Shown: positions 44,252 to 55,003 of the stretch, piece after piece
How the letters are laid out: each line of letters begins with the position of its first letter
Numbering within the stretch: the first letter of the stretch is position 1
NCBI GenBank assembly: GCA_036924085.1
Contig: JAVGWX010000011.1
Coordinates: forward strand, 42,163,470-42,227,469
From: Ariolimax columbianus
Taxonomy: Eukaryota > Mollusca > Gastropoda > Stylommatophora > Arionidae
Reading direction: 5' to 3'
Length of the DNA stretch: 64,000 nt
Notes under the pieces: generated by a model
What the model saw: only the letters and a program-made list of their open reading frames with translations
What the model was told of the DNA's origin: nothing
Databases searched by the model: none
Made by a program: the position numbers and the translations under genes

Positions 44252-44689
44252 ATACACATGGAATCTGTGATCAGTGAACTGGTTGTTCGTTTGACAACAA
44301 CCACATACTTACGCACACACATTCGCAGAAAAAACGACCATTCATACACTAACTCACCCATACACACACAAGGAAGTAACATTCTACTGAGTGATTATCG
44401 TCCACTGGCAGAAAGACAACCAAACAAAAAAACACAGAGAGAGAAAGAGAGAGAGAGCGGTGGAGGCCTCGCTTTATTATTCGGTTGGTCACCCCTAAGA
44501 CTGGTTGTAAGGTTGTCTCAGCATGTCTCACCACTGGACCATAACCTCTGGCTGCTCTCTCCGTTTCAGCCTGTTCTTACATGAATGTTCCTGCCTGTAC
44601 CACTCACTGTATCGGTGAGTTTTGGTCGCCTCATTCCTCTTTTCTACTGGATTTTGCCGTCCAGTATCTTCAGCGGTACACTTTCAAAC
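43576..44689. other. Unassigned, with (GA)n, poly-C and (CA)n tracts
   Basis: (GA)n at 43783-43828, a 14-base C run near 44132-44145, (CA)n at 44213-44247. 43866-44270 is open on plus but has no motif beyond the low-complexity tracts. Confidence 0.5.
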
Positions 44690-45385
44690 GATCTATTGTG
44701 TCACAATCAATTTAATCATCGTTTGTGTATTATGTCAATATTTGTCTTTGTGTAATTGCGCCAGCAAGGACATTGTCATTCGATCTCCTTTCTGTGCAAC
44801 TCACACTTCAATTCTAAGGTAGCACGACATATAAGATGCTTCCAAGTTCTCTTCATCTTTATTCGTGTCCATGCTTCGGGCCCGTACAGTGCAATTGGCA
44901 ATACACGAGTAGTGATTATACTTTTCCTCATTTCTGCACAGAGCTGTAGGCTCAAAACTAGGTGTGGGATCAAGATGCTAAGCAGCGCATGAGCCGCAGC
45001 GGTCAGCGACCCATAGCTTACTGCTAGCATCAGATCCAGCGAACCAGAGCTGCCAAGATCCTTCTACATCTCTGCGCGGTGATCCAGAATAACAGGCTAC
45101 AGTATGGCAGACTGGCTACGGAGAAGGGATCGAAGAGGGAATGTTAACCTGGTACTCCAAAAATGCTTGCTGAAGTTGGATGTGTTGACCGAAAGGTGCA
45201 AATATCGCAGTCAAGCTGTAAACTACGACATAACGCATTCCGTTCTCTTGGCTACATTCTGCTACTCAAGCCCTTTCAGGGGATGGTAGCGGGAGATTGG
45301 GAACGAACGAAGCCAAGCCAAAACTAGGTTTCGTTTGTCGATGACACGTAAAATCCAAGACCTTGACAAAAACAAGTCACTTTAT
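44690..45385 (-). mobile_element. LINE RT/post-RT fragment split by SINE-A
   Basis: On minus, upstream part 45385-45330 reads ILRVIDKRNLVLSLQ. After the SINE, 44952-44776 reads LSLQLCAEMRKSIITTRVLP, IALYGPEAWTRIKMKRTWKH and ELKCELHRKEIE. The KS.ITTRVLPIALYG.EAW block is the LINE segment just after RT. Confidence 0.7.
44964..45318 (+). mobile_element. SINE-A reference copy, 355 bp, 11-bp target duplication
   Basis: CAAAACTAGGT flanks exactly (44953-44963, 45319-45329). 5' end GTGGGATCAAGATGCTAAGC, 3' end GAACGAACGAAGCCAAGC. This defines the complete unit. The 5' bases GCTAAGCAGCG ... GAGCC resemble 5S rRNA box A, which would make it a SINE3-type element. That is only a short match. Confidence 0.95.
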
Positions 45386-45560
45386 GTGGTTTCAGAATAC
45401 ATATATCAGGAATGCACACCCACATACAACTGTATAATGGAATGGAAGATATATAGTAACAACAACTGCCTCCAAAGTAGTTGCCGGGACATACTTTCAT
45501 TTTCTTCTGCTTCTTATTTTTCCTTTTCTTCTTCTTCTTCGATCAACAGATGCTATATAT

Positions 45561-45758
45561 GGGGACGGCGTGGGCTAGTGGTTAAGTGACACGGCTCACA
45601 ATCTGAAGGTGCTGGGTTCGATCCCCATCACAGCATCGGCCGATACCCCGGGGAAGCAAATCCTTATAGAATAGCAGGAGGAAGCAGACCTTTACATAAA
45701 ATGCATGCTGAAGTTGAATACACTGGGCCGACAGGCGCAAAATAAAAACAAAAAAAAA
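45561..45758 (+). mobile_element. SINE-B, tRNA-derived
   Basis: GGACGGCGTGGGCTAGTGG (box A) and GGTGCTGGGTTCGATCCCC (box B GGTTCGATCC) are spaced as in a tRNA gene. They are followed by CCCCGGGGAAGCAAAT, AGGAGGAAGCAGACC, GCATGCTGAAGTTGAATACA and a CGCAAAATAAAAACAAAA tail. No clear target duplication. Confidence 0.9.
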
Positions 45759-45769
45759 GATCGTATTCT

Positions 45770-46070
45770 TCAATGATTTCAAGTTCAGTGAGGTTCACGA
45801 GAGAGACTGGGCATTTCAGGTCTTTGCCAGTTCCCCACAGGGTTTCGAGCATTATCGCTTCCCCGAGCCAGGCTGCCTCTCTTTGGTATGTTTGGATATG
45901 TTTTGGTGTCTGCCTGGGTGCTTAGCAATCGCATGTGGCTGTGTCTCTGAGACTGATTTTGTGGAGGTGGGCCTTGAGTCTACAATATTCCATTTTGAGA
46001 ATTAAGAGCTGTGTCTGCAAATATCTCCCAAGTTTGTCTATGCTATCATTTTCTAATTTTGTTACTTTAA
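45770..46070 (-). mobile_element. LINE C-terminal fragment (zinc-knuckle region)
   Basis: On minus: MEYCRLKAHLHKISLRDTAT, CDC, a stop, then QTPKHIQTYQREAAWLGEA, then LWGTGKDLKCPVSLVNLTEL. This matches the LINE tail C.CG....TPEH.LQ.C........W........LWG....L. It is the same family as 27640-27990. Confidence 0.75.
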
Positions 46071-46189
46071 TCAGTTGACCAACATCTGGAAATCACCGAC
46101 ACTGAGCAAACATTGCAAGCTCAGACTATACAACTGAATCGTAATATTAGTCCTGCCATTAGGTTGTGAAAACTGGAAAACAACAACAG

Positions 46190-46556
46190 CGCTGGAAAAC
46201 AAAACTAAATATCTTTGGAAATAAATGTGTGAGAAAAGTATTTAATATTGGCTGAGACCAATTTCATAACTCGATAAGAACAGAGACAAACAAAATAACA
46301 TCAGAAAAAAAAGATATACATCGGACATATCCTTAGAATGAACAACAATTGTCTTCCATTGAAAGCACTCGAATGGACACCAAAGGGCGTTCAGAAAAGA
46401 GGGAGACCCAAAGAAACACTAAGAAGAACAATCATCCGAGAAGGCTCAACTATTGGCCTTATCAATATGCAAGATCTAAAAACAGTGGCGTCACACCGTT
46501 CCAATTGGAGATCATTTGTTTCTCGCGCGCAAATAACATAGATAGATAGATTCTTT
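46190..46556 (+). mobile_element. LINE C-terminal fragment
   Basis: Frames give HIGHILRMNNNCLPLKALEW, TPKGVQKRGRPKETLRRTII, then TVASHRSNWRSFV and, after a shift, LRLWI. This is the W.W.GH.LRM.....AL.W.P.G.RKRGRPK.TWRRT..RE order. Only a few breaks. Confidence 0.78.
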
Positions 46557-46740
46557 GTGCTGGTCTCTCCATTGCGTCTATGGATCATTTTATGAGTGTA
46601 TTTGCCTCTCTATAGCCCAGTGGGTGACACGTCTTCGTGAAGCCACTTCGGCTCTTGCTAGCTCTTCTGCCTCTTGCTTCCAATGACCGCTCAGTGGGTC
46701 GGAATCCAATATATGACTAAATCTGTTTTTTGTGTGTCGA
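46557..46740 (-). mobile_element. Possible LINE RNase H fragment
   Basis: On minus a broken frame has a PTERSLEARGRRAS-like stretch followed by CHPLGYREANTLIK, reminiscent of the end of the RNase H domain (IPSH..I.GNE.AD.LAK ... YREAKTLIK). Weak. Confidence 0.35.
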
Positions 46741-47224
46741 TGAGACAGCAATCCGATGTTATCATATAAGAGTCAATCTTATTTGAGGTTTGATATGGCG
46801 TGCAGTAGGCTCCTGGAGTTTGTTAGAATGGCCGTGCCATACCAACTTTCATTGTTACTAAGATATCTAAGAATTTTTAAACAGGCAAAAAACAAAAAAA
46901 TTACAACAAATAATGAACAATATATTCATATTTTATCTATTATACTACTCCAGTCAACTCTTGCATGGAAATGGCCATCGTTAAATTCGTATGACATTTT
47001 GTGACAAGTCCATTTTATCCAAATTCGTAGGACATGTTGTGACAAATGCACATAGCTTTTAGAGGAAGGTAATGTAAATTAAACTGGCTGTACAAGACTC
47101 TGCAGAGTCTTCTAAACCAGTAAAAAGACGTTAAGTTAATTTAAATCAGTATAATGTTATTTATTGGGAATCGCTAAGTGTTTTGTTTTGTGGTTAACGT
47201 TGTCCCTTATGAAGACCAATTGAC
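46741..47224. other. Unassigned AT-rich stretch
   Basis: AATTCGTA(T/G)GACAT..TGTGACAA occurs twice (46985-47003 and 47021-47044), a small direct duplication. Nothing else recognised. Confidence 0.4.
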
Positions 47225-47600
47225 CCGCCTGGTTTATTGTGTATGACAAGGACGGGGATAGCACCACTGCCCCACAGAGAGCATGTCGTAAGAGGTGACT
47301 AACTGTATGACATGGCATAACACCGACCATGGTAGGGCGTTTGTTACTACCAGCAAAGATGTCGCCTAATAAACTGCGGGCCTGCTTTGCTCTAGTGTTT
47401 GAGTATATTTCGATGGACTCGCACAACGGTTGACACGGTTAACGGCACTTGTCCCAAAACGCAGCCGAGTAATAAGCTGCTCGAGTCTAGCCCGCTAAGC
47501 AGGAAATCCTCCTCACGACTACATCCAGCTCACGCCAGACCTGGGACCTGCACAGGATCATACAGGTCAACGAAGACGAAGACTTATGAAGAATTTATGG
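47225..47600 (+). repeat. Dispersed repeat R3, most complete copy
   Basis: Contains GTAAGAGGTGACTAACTG, GACATGGCATAACACCGACC, GTGTTTGAGTATATTTCGAT, CTTGTCCCAAAACGCAG, CGAGTCTAGCCCGCTAAGCA, CTACATCCAGCTCACG and GGGACCTGCACAGGATCATA. The copy at 63695-64000 carries the complements of all the later segments. 54721-54895 carries the outer parts. No coding motif or tRNA-like head seen, so the class is unknown (SINE or MITE). Confidence 0.75.
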
Positions 47601-48045
47601 CCATAATATAGATTTGAATTTGTGTCTGTTTCATTGCGGTAAATGAGCCATACGTGTGTTATAACATTACCATACTATGTATGCGTTATTAGTGATAGAT
47701 ATGGACACTGGCCAACGCTCAATAACGAACAGTCACTTATTGTGAAATGATTTTCTTACAAACATCCGTCAGGGTCAATAAAACATACAATGTGAGAAAC
47801 GAAAAGAAATGTCATATAAAGCAGTAACAACGTCAAAATCAACATATAAAGACAGACAGAGAATTAAATTATTTTCACTTATGACAAGAATGTCTGCAAA
47901 ACTGCACGTCACTCGATTCTATAACACACGAAAGCAGAGCTTTAAAGCATGATAGAAAAACCAAGAAAAAGGTAAACAGACAGTGTTAAAGAAACAGTAA
48001 AAAAAAAAGATTGATAATAAATATGTCCATACAAACTGTACATGA
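47601..48045. other. Unassigned stretch
   Basis: No motif. A short A run at 47998-48009 precedes the TTC tract. Confidence 0.4.
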
Positions 48046-48052
48046 CAGACAA

Positions 48053-48178
48053 TTCTTCTCCTTCTTTTTCTCCTCCTTCTTATCCTCCTTCTTCTTCTCC
48101 GCCTCCTCCTTCTTCTTCTTCTTCTTTTTCTTCTTCTTCTTCTTCTTCTTCTTCTTCTTCTTCTTCTTCTTCTTTCCC
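48053..48178. repeat. (TTC)n / pyrimidine tract
   Basis: About 125 bp almost entirely C and T on plus, mostly TTC with CTCC interruptions. It could be the (GAA)n tail of the minus-strand fragment at 48179-48420. It produces poly-Phe and poly-Ser shadow frames. Confidence 0.93.
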
Positions 48179-48420
48179 CTTATCAGAAGATTACTTCCAA
48201 GCAGACTGGTCCAGTGCTATTTCGCAAACTCTATCCAGAATCTCGTTGTTTTTTTCATCAGTCTTTAGGTCTGATGTCCGTGTGCTGTTTGGTCTTTCTG
48301 TGTCTATTGTTTCCCTATATGCTCCATGCTTCAGTTTACCTAGTGATACTGGCGTGGGATTTTCTCGGTGTGTGACCTATCCGAAAGACAAATGCACGTC
48401 ATCAAAAGTCTAATCATGTA
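48179..48420 (-). mobile_element. Possible LINE 3' end with (GAA)n tail
   Basis: On minus the last open stretch reads NNEILDRVCEIALDQSAWK, then a stop and GGGGAAAGAAGAAG. A DR....ALDRSAWK ending is seen at many LINE C-termini, and the GAA tail fits. The upstream sequence is not recognisable. Confidence 0.35.
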
Positions 48421-48606
48421 GGTGGACGGGGTAAGATAACTGATGATAATATCAACGCATACAGAGATGAGGGTTGGCTACAATTTGGTGAGTGCTTACC
48501 AACAATATCCACAAATATGGAAAAGTGGATTGTCTAAAAGTTGATGCTATTTCCCACGCACATCCAAATAGTAGTATTACATCATGGACGATGGGTATAC
48601 ATATAC

Positions 48607-48708
<102 letters not shown>

Positions 48709-48715
48709 CTTGATC

Positions 48716-49150
48716 TTTTTGATCTTGATGACCTGTTCCTCATCGCAGCTGTGGGCTCTAACTTTGTCTCCAGCGGACTCTGTTTGGGCCACTGAAATTC
48801 CCTTGCATGGTAAGCCCTCCTCCAGAGGCGTCTCGGATGTTGGTGTGTCTGCAGCAAGGGAGTCTGACCAACGCTTTGGACGTCTTCCCTGCATTCTCTT
48901 TTTACCTCGTGGGTACCAGATTGCTGTCACCTTGCTCCATCGACCATCGTTTCGTCGCAACATGTGACCTGCCCATCTATGTTTTGCCTTGTCAGCGTAG
49001 ATTACCGCATCATTCACCAAGGACAATAATCTTATGTCGGAATTGAATAGCTTTTGTATACGTTGGTTCCCGGGAGTGATTTCGACCAAGCGTCTCGCAA
49101 GATATATATTTATAATCAAAGCAATAAAAAAAACATTAAACCCCATGCGG
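48716..49150 (-). mobile_element. LINE C-terminal fragment
   Basis: A single open minus frame reads FNSDIRLLSLVNDAVIYADK, AKHRWAGHMLRRNDGRWSKV, TAIWYPRGKKRMQGRRPKRW and SDSLA. It matches the SDIRE...V.D....AK.RWAGH..R..DNRWS..V..W.PR..KR..GRPP.RW.D LINE family. A (TA)n lies directly at its 3' side. Confidence 0.78.
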
Positions 49151-49640
49151 ATTATAGGTCTTCCTCAATTAATCGCAATGCATTTTGATCAGCTGCAAGC
49201 CACCCCAACTCTATCCACGACCGGTCAGTGCTTTTATCTTTTTTGTATCCTCTTCCTGTCTCCAAGTCGTCCAGGTATATCTTGTCTTTCTCTTTTTCAC
49301 TGGGTTCCAGTCCCGACACTGTCGAGAAAGGCTACAACATGACTCCTAAAAGTGTGTCCTATCCATCCCCGTCGTCTTTTCTTCACCTCCTACGACACTG
49401 ACACTTGGTTGGCCCCGTGACATAGGCCGACATTCTTGAAATCATCATACCCATTCACTCCCGCCTCCGAACATTGTGCATAAGCTGCCTTTTATGAACT
49501 CCTACACCTTGCAGTTAAACTCATTTGTTCTCAGCCATGCCTAAGAACCGAAGAGCAAAACCGTTTTGACATCTGAGTTAAAAATCCAAATCTTCGACAT
49601 GTACCTGATTTTCCGTGATCACTAGAGTGTATCCAGCGTC
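49151..49640. other. Unassigned; possible antisense LINE tail
   Basis: A weak minus-strand resemblance to a LINE C-terminus (LDDLETGRGYKK ... RSWIELGWLAADQN) is not enough for a call. Confidence 0.3.
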
Positions 49641-49696
49641 TACGAGGTGTATTCTAAAAGAATGCGACCTTAATTTTTTTTTAAATTGGGCATGGA

Positions 49697-49934
49697 TGTT
49701 GTCTATCTGCAGGGATATATAGTGTCTATCGGCAGGGAGATATAGTGTCTATCGGCAGGGAGATTTAGTGTCTATCGGCAGGGAGATATAGTGTCGATCG
49801 GCAGGGAGATATAGTGTCTATCGGCAGGGAGATATAGTGTCTATCGGCAGGGATATATAGTGTCTATCGGCAGGGAGATATAGTGTCTATCGGCAGGGAG
49901 ATATAGTGGCTATCGGCAGGAAGATATAGTGACC
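49697..49934 (+). repeat. 23-bp minisatellite, about 10-11 units, in mariner leader
   Basis: The unit is GATATAGTGTCTATCGGCAG plus GGA. The first unit, GGATGTTGTCTATCTGCAGG, resembles GGATGTTGTCCGTCGGTAG of mariner copy 2 (about 14053-14072), so the unit probably arose from the mariner leader. Confidence 0.92.
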
Positions 49935-49970
49935 GTTTTACGCGTGCGTGAACATTTTCCCTAATGCAGA

Positions 49971-52157
49971 TGACGTCAGTTGCTGACAGTCAGCCTTTCA
50001 GTGAAGAGTGTAGTGAGCACCCGTCAATTGCTGGCAGTCAGCCCTTCAGTGGTGAGCGTAGTGAGCACCCGTCAGTCGCTGACAGTTAGCCTTTCAGTGG
50101 TTGGTGAGTGTAGTGAGCCCCCGTCAGTCGCTGACAGTCAGCCTTTCAGTGATGAGTGTAGTGAGCACCCGTCAGTTGCTGTCAGTCAGCCTTTCAGTGG
50201 TTGGTGAGTGTAGTGAGCACCCGTCAGTCGCTGACAGTCAGCCTTTCAGTGATGAGTGTAGTGAGCACCCGTCAGTCGCTGACAGTCAGCCTTTCAGTGG
50301 TTGGTGAGTGTAGTGAGCACCCGTCAGTTGCTGGCAGTCAGCCTTTCAGTGGTTGGTGAGTGCAGTGAGCACCCGTCAGTCACTGACAGTCAGCCTTTCA
50401 GTGATGAGTGTAGTGAGCACCCGTCAGTTGCTGGCAGTCTGCCTTTCAGTGATGAGTGTAGTGAGCACCCGTCAGTGGCTGACAGTCAGCCTTTCAGTGG
50501 TTGGTGAGTGTAGTGAGCACCCGTCAGTCGCTGACAGTCAGCCTTTCAGTGATGAGTGTAGTGAGCACCCGTCAGTCTCTGACAGTCAGCCTTTTAGTGG
50601 TTGGTGAGTGTAGTGAGCACCCGTCAGTCGCTGGCAGTCAGCCTTTCAGTGGTTTGTGAGTGTAGTGAGCACCCGTCAGTCGCTGACAGTCAGCCTTTCA
50701 GTGGTTTGTGAGTGTAGTGAGCACCCGTCAGTCGCTGACAGTCAGCCTTTCAGTGGTTTGTGAGTGTAGTGAGCACCCGTCAGTCGCTGACAGTCAGCCG
50801 TTCAGTGGTTGGTGAGTGTAGTGAGCACCCGTCAGTCGCTGACAGTCAGCATTTCAGTGGTTGGTGAGTGTAGTGAGGACCCGTCATTCGCTGACAGTCA
50901 GCCGTTCAGTGGTTAGTGAGTGTAGTGAGCACCCGTCAGTCGCTGACAGTCAGCCTTTCAGTGGTTGGTGAGTGTAGTGAGCACCCGTCAGTCGCTGACA
51001 GTCAGCCGTTCAGTGGTTGGTGAGTGTAGTGAGCACCCGTCAGTCGCTGACAGTCAGCTTATCGGTTTTTGGTGAGTGTAGTGAGCACCCGTCAGTGGCT
51101 GAAGTCAGCCTTTCAGTGATGAGTGTAGTGAGCACCCGTCAGTTGCTGTCAGTCAGCCTTTCAGTGGTTGGTGAGTGTAGTGAGCACCCGTCAGTCGCTG
51201 ACAGTCAGCCTTTCAGTGATGAGTGTAGTGAGCACCCGTCAGTCGCTGACAGTCAGCCTTTCAGTGGTTGGTGAGTGTAGTGAGCACCCGTCAGTTGCTG
51301 GCAGTCAGCCTTTCAGTGGTTGGTGAGTGCAGTGAGCACCCGTCAGTCACTGACAGTCAGCCTTTCAGTGATGAGTGTAGTGAGCACCCGTCAGTTGCTG
51401 GCAGTCTGCCTTTCAGTGATGAGTGTAGTGAGCACCCGTCAGTGGCTGACAGTCAGCCTTTCAGTGGTTGGTGAGTGTAGTGAGCACCCGTCAGTCGCTG
51501 ACAGTCAGCCTTTCAGTGATGAGTGTAGTGAGCACCCGTCAGTCTCTGACAGTCAGCCTTTTAGTGGTTGGTGAGTGTAGTGAGCACCCGTCAGTCGCTG
51601 GCAGTCAGCCTTTCAGTGGTTTGTGAGTGTAGTGAGCACCCGTCAGTCGCTGACAGTCAGCCTTTCAGTGGTTTGTGAGTGTAGTGAGCACCCGTCAGTC
51701 GCTGACAGTCAGCCTTTCAGTGGTTTGTGAGTGTAGTGAGCACCCGTCAGTCGCTGACAGTCAGCCGTTCAGTGGTTGGTGAGTGTAGTGAGCACCCGTC
51801 AGTCGCTGACAGTCAGCATTTCAGTGGTTGGTGAGTGTAGTGAGGACCCGTCATTCGCTGACAGTCAGCCGTTCAGTGGTTGGTGAGTGTAGTGAGCACC
51901 CGTCATTCGCTGACAGTCAGCCGTTCAGTGGTTGGTGAGTGTAGTGAGCACCCGTCAGTCGCTGACAGTCAGCTTTTCAGTGGTTGGTGAGTGTAGTGAG
52001 GACCCGTCAATCGCTGACAGTCAGCCTTTCAGTGGTTGGTGAGTGTAGTGAGGACCCGTCAGTCGCTGACAGTCAGCCTTTCAGTGTTAAGTGTAGTGAG
52101 CACCCGTCAGTCGCTGGCAGTAAGCCTTTCAGTGATGATTGTAGTGGGCGCTCGTCA
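49971..52157 (+). repeat. 48/52-bp minisatellite, about 43 units, derived from mariner leader
   Basis: The unit combines CAGTCAGCCTTTCAGTG, GTTGGTGAGTGTAGTGAG and CACCCGTCAGTCGCTGA. A short form has GATGAGTG instead of GTTGGTGAGTG. The same words occur once in mariner copies 1 (CAGTCAGCCTTTTAG, near 1846) and 2 (CAGTCAGCCTTTCAGTG, near 14125). A block of about 850 bp from about 50110 is repeated from about 51077 (offset exactly 967 bp) with few differences. Open frames such as SVADSQPFSDECSEHP are repeat artefacts. Confidence 0.95.
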
Positions 52158-52639
52158 AACTTCATTCAGCACGAAATGACGCAATGTCAAAGTCATCCTG
52201 GCCAATTCCTTCAACTCCCGGTGGGTTGTGCAAACGGCCAGACCTCGTGGACAACCGGACTTTGGCAGCTCCATCACGACAACGCATGCATCCATTATTG
52301 CATCTGATCTAAACTTTATTGGCCAAACACTACATTCCTCTGGTTTATCAGGCTCCATATGTATCCTTGCGATTTTAGGGTTGTTCCTCAAGCTGAAATT
52401 CCGTTGAAAGAAACCTGGTTTGAGCTACGAGAAGACATTATGTGAAATACGAAGACACAGCTGTACTCCATTTCCAAAGAGGCCTTATTTTAAGTCTTCC
52501 AACATCCCGGGACCATCTGGAGAAGATTGTTCGAAGATCAGTACTTTAATGGGGATTATGCTTTCAAACCTGTAAGTGAGTAATTATATTTTTCCGCACT
52601 GAAGGTTAGATATTTTTTTAACACAACTCGTACATGCCT

Positions 52640-52970
52640 TCTGAATTCGTAAGTGGATGTAGTTTTCTGTGCCAATTTGATCCACGTTTCTGCATGATTA
52701 AAGAAAAGAATCCACATCTTGGAGGAGAGCCGGGTCCGGCAAAATAGGAACATTATCATCCGTATTTATTCTCAAAATCTTGGTCTTCCTTCCGTGGACT
52801 CACAGCCCCCAACTTCCGGGACAACATATCAAGTTTATTTATTTTACTCTGTAGTTGATCCGGGCTCTGAGACATAAATGTCAAGTCACCGGCATAGTCC
52901 ACATCCCCCTGCTGTGTCGACAATGACCAATTTATTCAGCAATCATTTGATGCTGTCTTTGTTTTCATGA
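52640..52970 (-). mobile_element. LINE RT fragment with mutated catalytic box
   Basis: On minus: QQGDVDYAGDLTFMSQSPDQ, LQSKINKLDMLSRKLGAVSP, RK. This is the RT palm block ..YADDL.....S...L......L....GL. with YADD changed to YAGD, followed by a frame change and KYG. It directly abuts the right end of mariner copy 3. Confidence 0.68.
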
Positions 52971-53136
52971 TCTTGTCGATAGTCAGTAAAAAGAGGATAA
53001 GATGACTACTGGCATCCCTACCCCTCTTCCGTCTTTTTTCGCGAACGTCAGGGGTAACTGACACTCGTGTACTGTTCTACATTACATGTTGGCATAAGTC
53101 TTCTAAATCATCGTAGATAAATTTTGGAGACAACCC

Positions 53137-53187
<51 letters not shown>

Positions 53188-53605
53188 TCACACACAGATG
53201 ATTAGTATTGAACGTGCATAGCAGGCTGCTGATACATGTTGCTTCGATGCTTTACCCCCCAAAAAGTGTTCTAAGTCTTCAAACAGATTAAAACCTACAC
53301 CATCGATTGCCTTCACATTCGGCGCCATATTTAATTTAAGAAATTGTGCATTTGTATACATTTATGCAACAATTGTGAGGTGTTTTTGTTGGTCAGTGTA
53401 AAGTGTCTTGGTGGCCATTGTGAATACTGCGATAAATACATTGAAAACGAACGGTGAACAATGTTCATATCATACAAAGGCCACAACACGACAGCGCGTG
53501 CAGACGACAAAACGAGAGTAGACGAATTAAAACTTGTAATGTCTCACAATCGATGTCATATGTACTGGAAGAAACTGCACATTTGGACACTAGTTCAAAA
53601 GTTGT
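52971..53605. other. Unassigned, with a short (TA)n
   Basis: (TA)n at 53140-53180 followed by CACACACTCACACACA. Nothing else recognised. Confidence 0.5.
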
Positions 53606-53607
53606 AA

Positions 53608-53936
53608 CATTTTTGGTGGCCATTTGGAAGACTTTTGGTGGCCTTTAGGAAGTGTTTCGGTGGCCTTTAGGAAGTGTTTTGGTGACCACTTGGAAGTGTT
53701 TTGGTGGACATTGGGAAGTGTTTTGGTGGAAATTGGGAAGTATTTTTGTGGCTATTGGGAAGTGTTTTGGTGACCACTGGGAAGTGTTTTGGTGGCCATT
53801 GGGAAGTATTTTGGTGGAAATTGGGAAATGTTGTTGTGGCTATTGGGGAGTGTTTTTGTGGCCATTTGGAAGTCTTTTGACGGCCATTGGGAAGTGTGTT
53901 GACGGCCACTGGAAAGTGTTTTGACGGCCATTGTAA
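53608..53936 (+). repeat. 22-bp minisatellite, about 15 units
   Basis: The unit is TTGGGAAGTGTTTTGGTGGC plus CA, with GGTGACCAC, GGTGGAAAT, GTGGCTAT and GACGGCCA variants. The period is not divisible by three, so three frames give different peptide repeats, none plausible as protein. Confidence 0.93.
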
Positions 53937-54482
53937 AACCTGGGATAAGTTCATCGAGGACCAATCAGTGAACACTGATCAAAACATAGACGAGACAGAG
54001 CATGCGAGGACGAAAACGAGGACAAAACTCGTCCAACACCCTGCTCAACGACCATGTGGAACACCAAACAGGTATAATCACGCAGATAAATATATGAGGG
54101 ACACCCTCACTGCACTCAGGACGACAATGCATGTTTCCAACCCATATCGCGGAGATTTTAGACAAACCCTCGGACCTCAGTCATCTGTAAAACCATTTTT
54201 TCATACACTTGAAGAAAATAACCAGGAAGGCGAAAGAAAAAAGACTAAGCATAAATGCCGGATCAATAAGTGATCACTCCACCGGGAGAGTGTTGGCCCC
54301 GCACGGTTAGAAATATGCCGGAGACACATTACTCACACGTTGAACAAGCGGCAGTGAGATGAGATGCCCCTACGACCTTTCAGGTTTACGGAAAGTCAAG
54401 ACGAGATGATATATCAATCAATCAATAGTACGCTTAGGCGACTATGTCCATGAGAACTTTTGATAGCCGTGTCCCAGGCGGC
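53937..54482. other. Unassigned stretch
   Basis: An open plus frame (to 54273) continues out of the minisatellite but has no motif. ATCAATCAATCAAT occurs near 54414. Confidence 0.4.
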
Positions 54483-54502
54483 CTGCAGTTCTGTGGGGGA
54501 GA

Positions 54503-54660
54503 TGCATACATACATACATACATACATACATACATGCACGCATTGCACACATGCACGCAGGCACGCAAACGCAAACCCAAACCCACAACACCCACCCACA
54601 CATACACGCACGCACGCGCACACACACACATACATACATACATACATACATACATACAAA
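54503..54660. repeat. (CATA)n / (CACG/CACA)n microsatellite
   Basis: CATACATACATA at 54507-54534 and 54629-54658, with CACGCA and CACACA in between. Confidence 0.93.
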
Positions 54661-54720
54661 GACACGGACGCAATCACGCATATTAACAAATATATATATA
54701 TAGATGCTAATCTGTCTTAA

Positions 54721-54895
54721 TCATAGTCGACCTGTACTTTTACAGGGACGGATGCCATCTATGCTGCTCTTAACAAACCACTTAACCATGTCCTGTGTTA
54801 TGTCATGTCACAGTTAGTCGCCTCTTACGATATGCTATCTGTAGAGCATTGGTGGTATTCTTGTCCTTGCCATACACAAAGACCTAGGCACACCA
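54721..54895 (-). repeat. Dispersed repeat R3, partial
   Basis: AGTCGACCTGTACTTTTAC, GGACGGATGCC, then ACCACTTAACCATGTCCTGT, GTTATGTCATGTCACAGTTA and GTCGCCTCTTACGATATGCT. These are complements of segments of the 47225-47600 copy and parallel the 63695 copy (GTCGCCATGTACTTCTGTAG, GGGGCAGATGCC). Short (TA)n at its left, as at 63620. Confidence 0.65.
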
Positions 54896-54922
54896 CTAGG
54901 GACACACACATATATATAATTT

Positions 54923-54929
<7 letters not shown>

Positions 54930-55002
<73 letters not shown>
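54930..55002. repeat. (TA)n microsatellite
   Basis: About 35 TA units with small interruptions. Confidence 0.95.

Positions 55003-55003
<1 letters not shown>

Larger units (their letters stand above)
49643..52630 (+). mobile_element. Mariner copy 3, internally deleted, with two minisatellites in its leader
   Basis: TA (49641-49642) then CGAGGTGTATTCTAAAAGAA on the left. GATATTTTTTTAACACAACT then CG and TA (52631-52632) on the right. The TIRs match imperfectly. 3' of the arrays, 52158-52560 aligns with mariner copies 1 and 2: GGCAGCTCCATCACGACAAC (the HHDN region), GGCCAAACACTACATTCC, CTCAAGCTGAAATTCCGTTG, GAGAAGACATTATGTGAAAT and CTGTACTCCATTTCC. The transposase is broken and the N-terminal and middle parts are missing. 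Between the left TIR and the gene, where copy 2 has about 130 bp, this copy has about 2.5 kb of tandem repeats derived from the leader. Confidence 0.9.

Noticed and set aside
50101..52307. Series of frames with SVADSQPFSDECSEHP repeats
   Set aside because: Tandem-repeat shadow of the mariner-derived satellite. Frames shift between 48- and 52-bp units.
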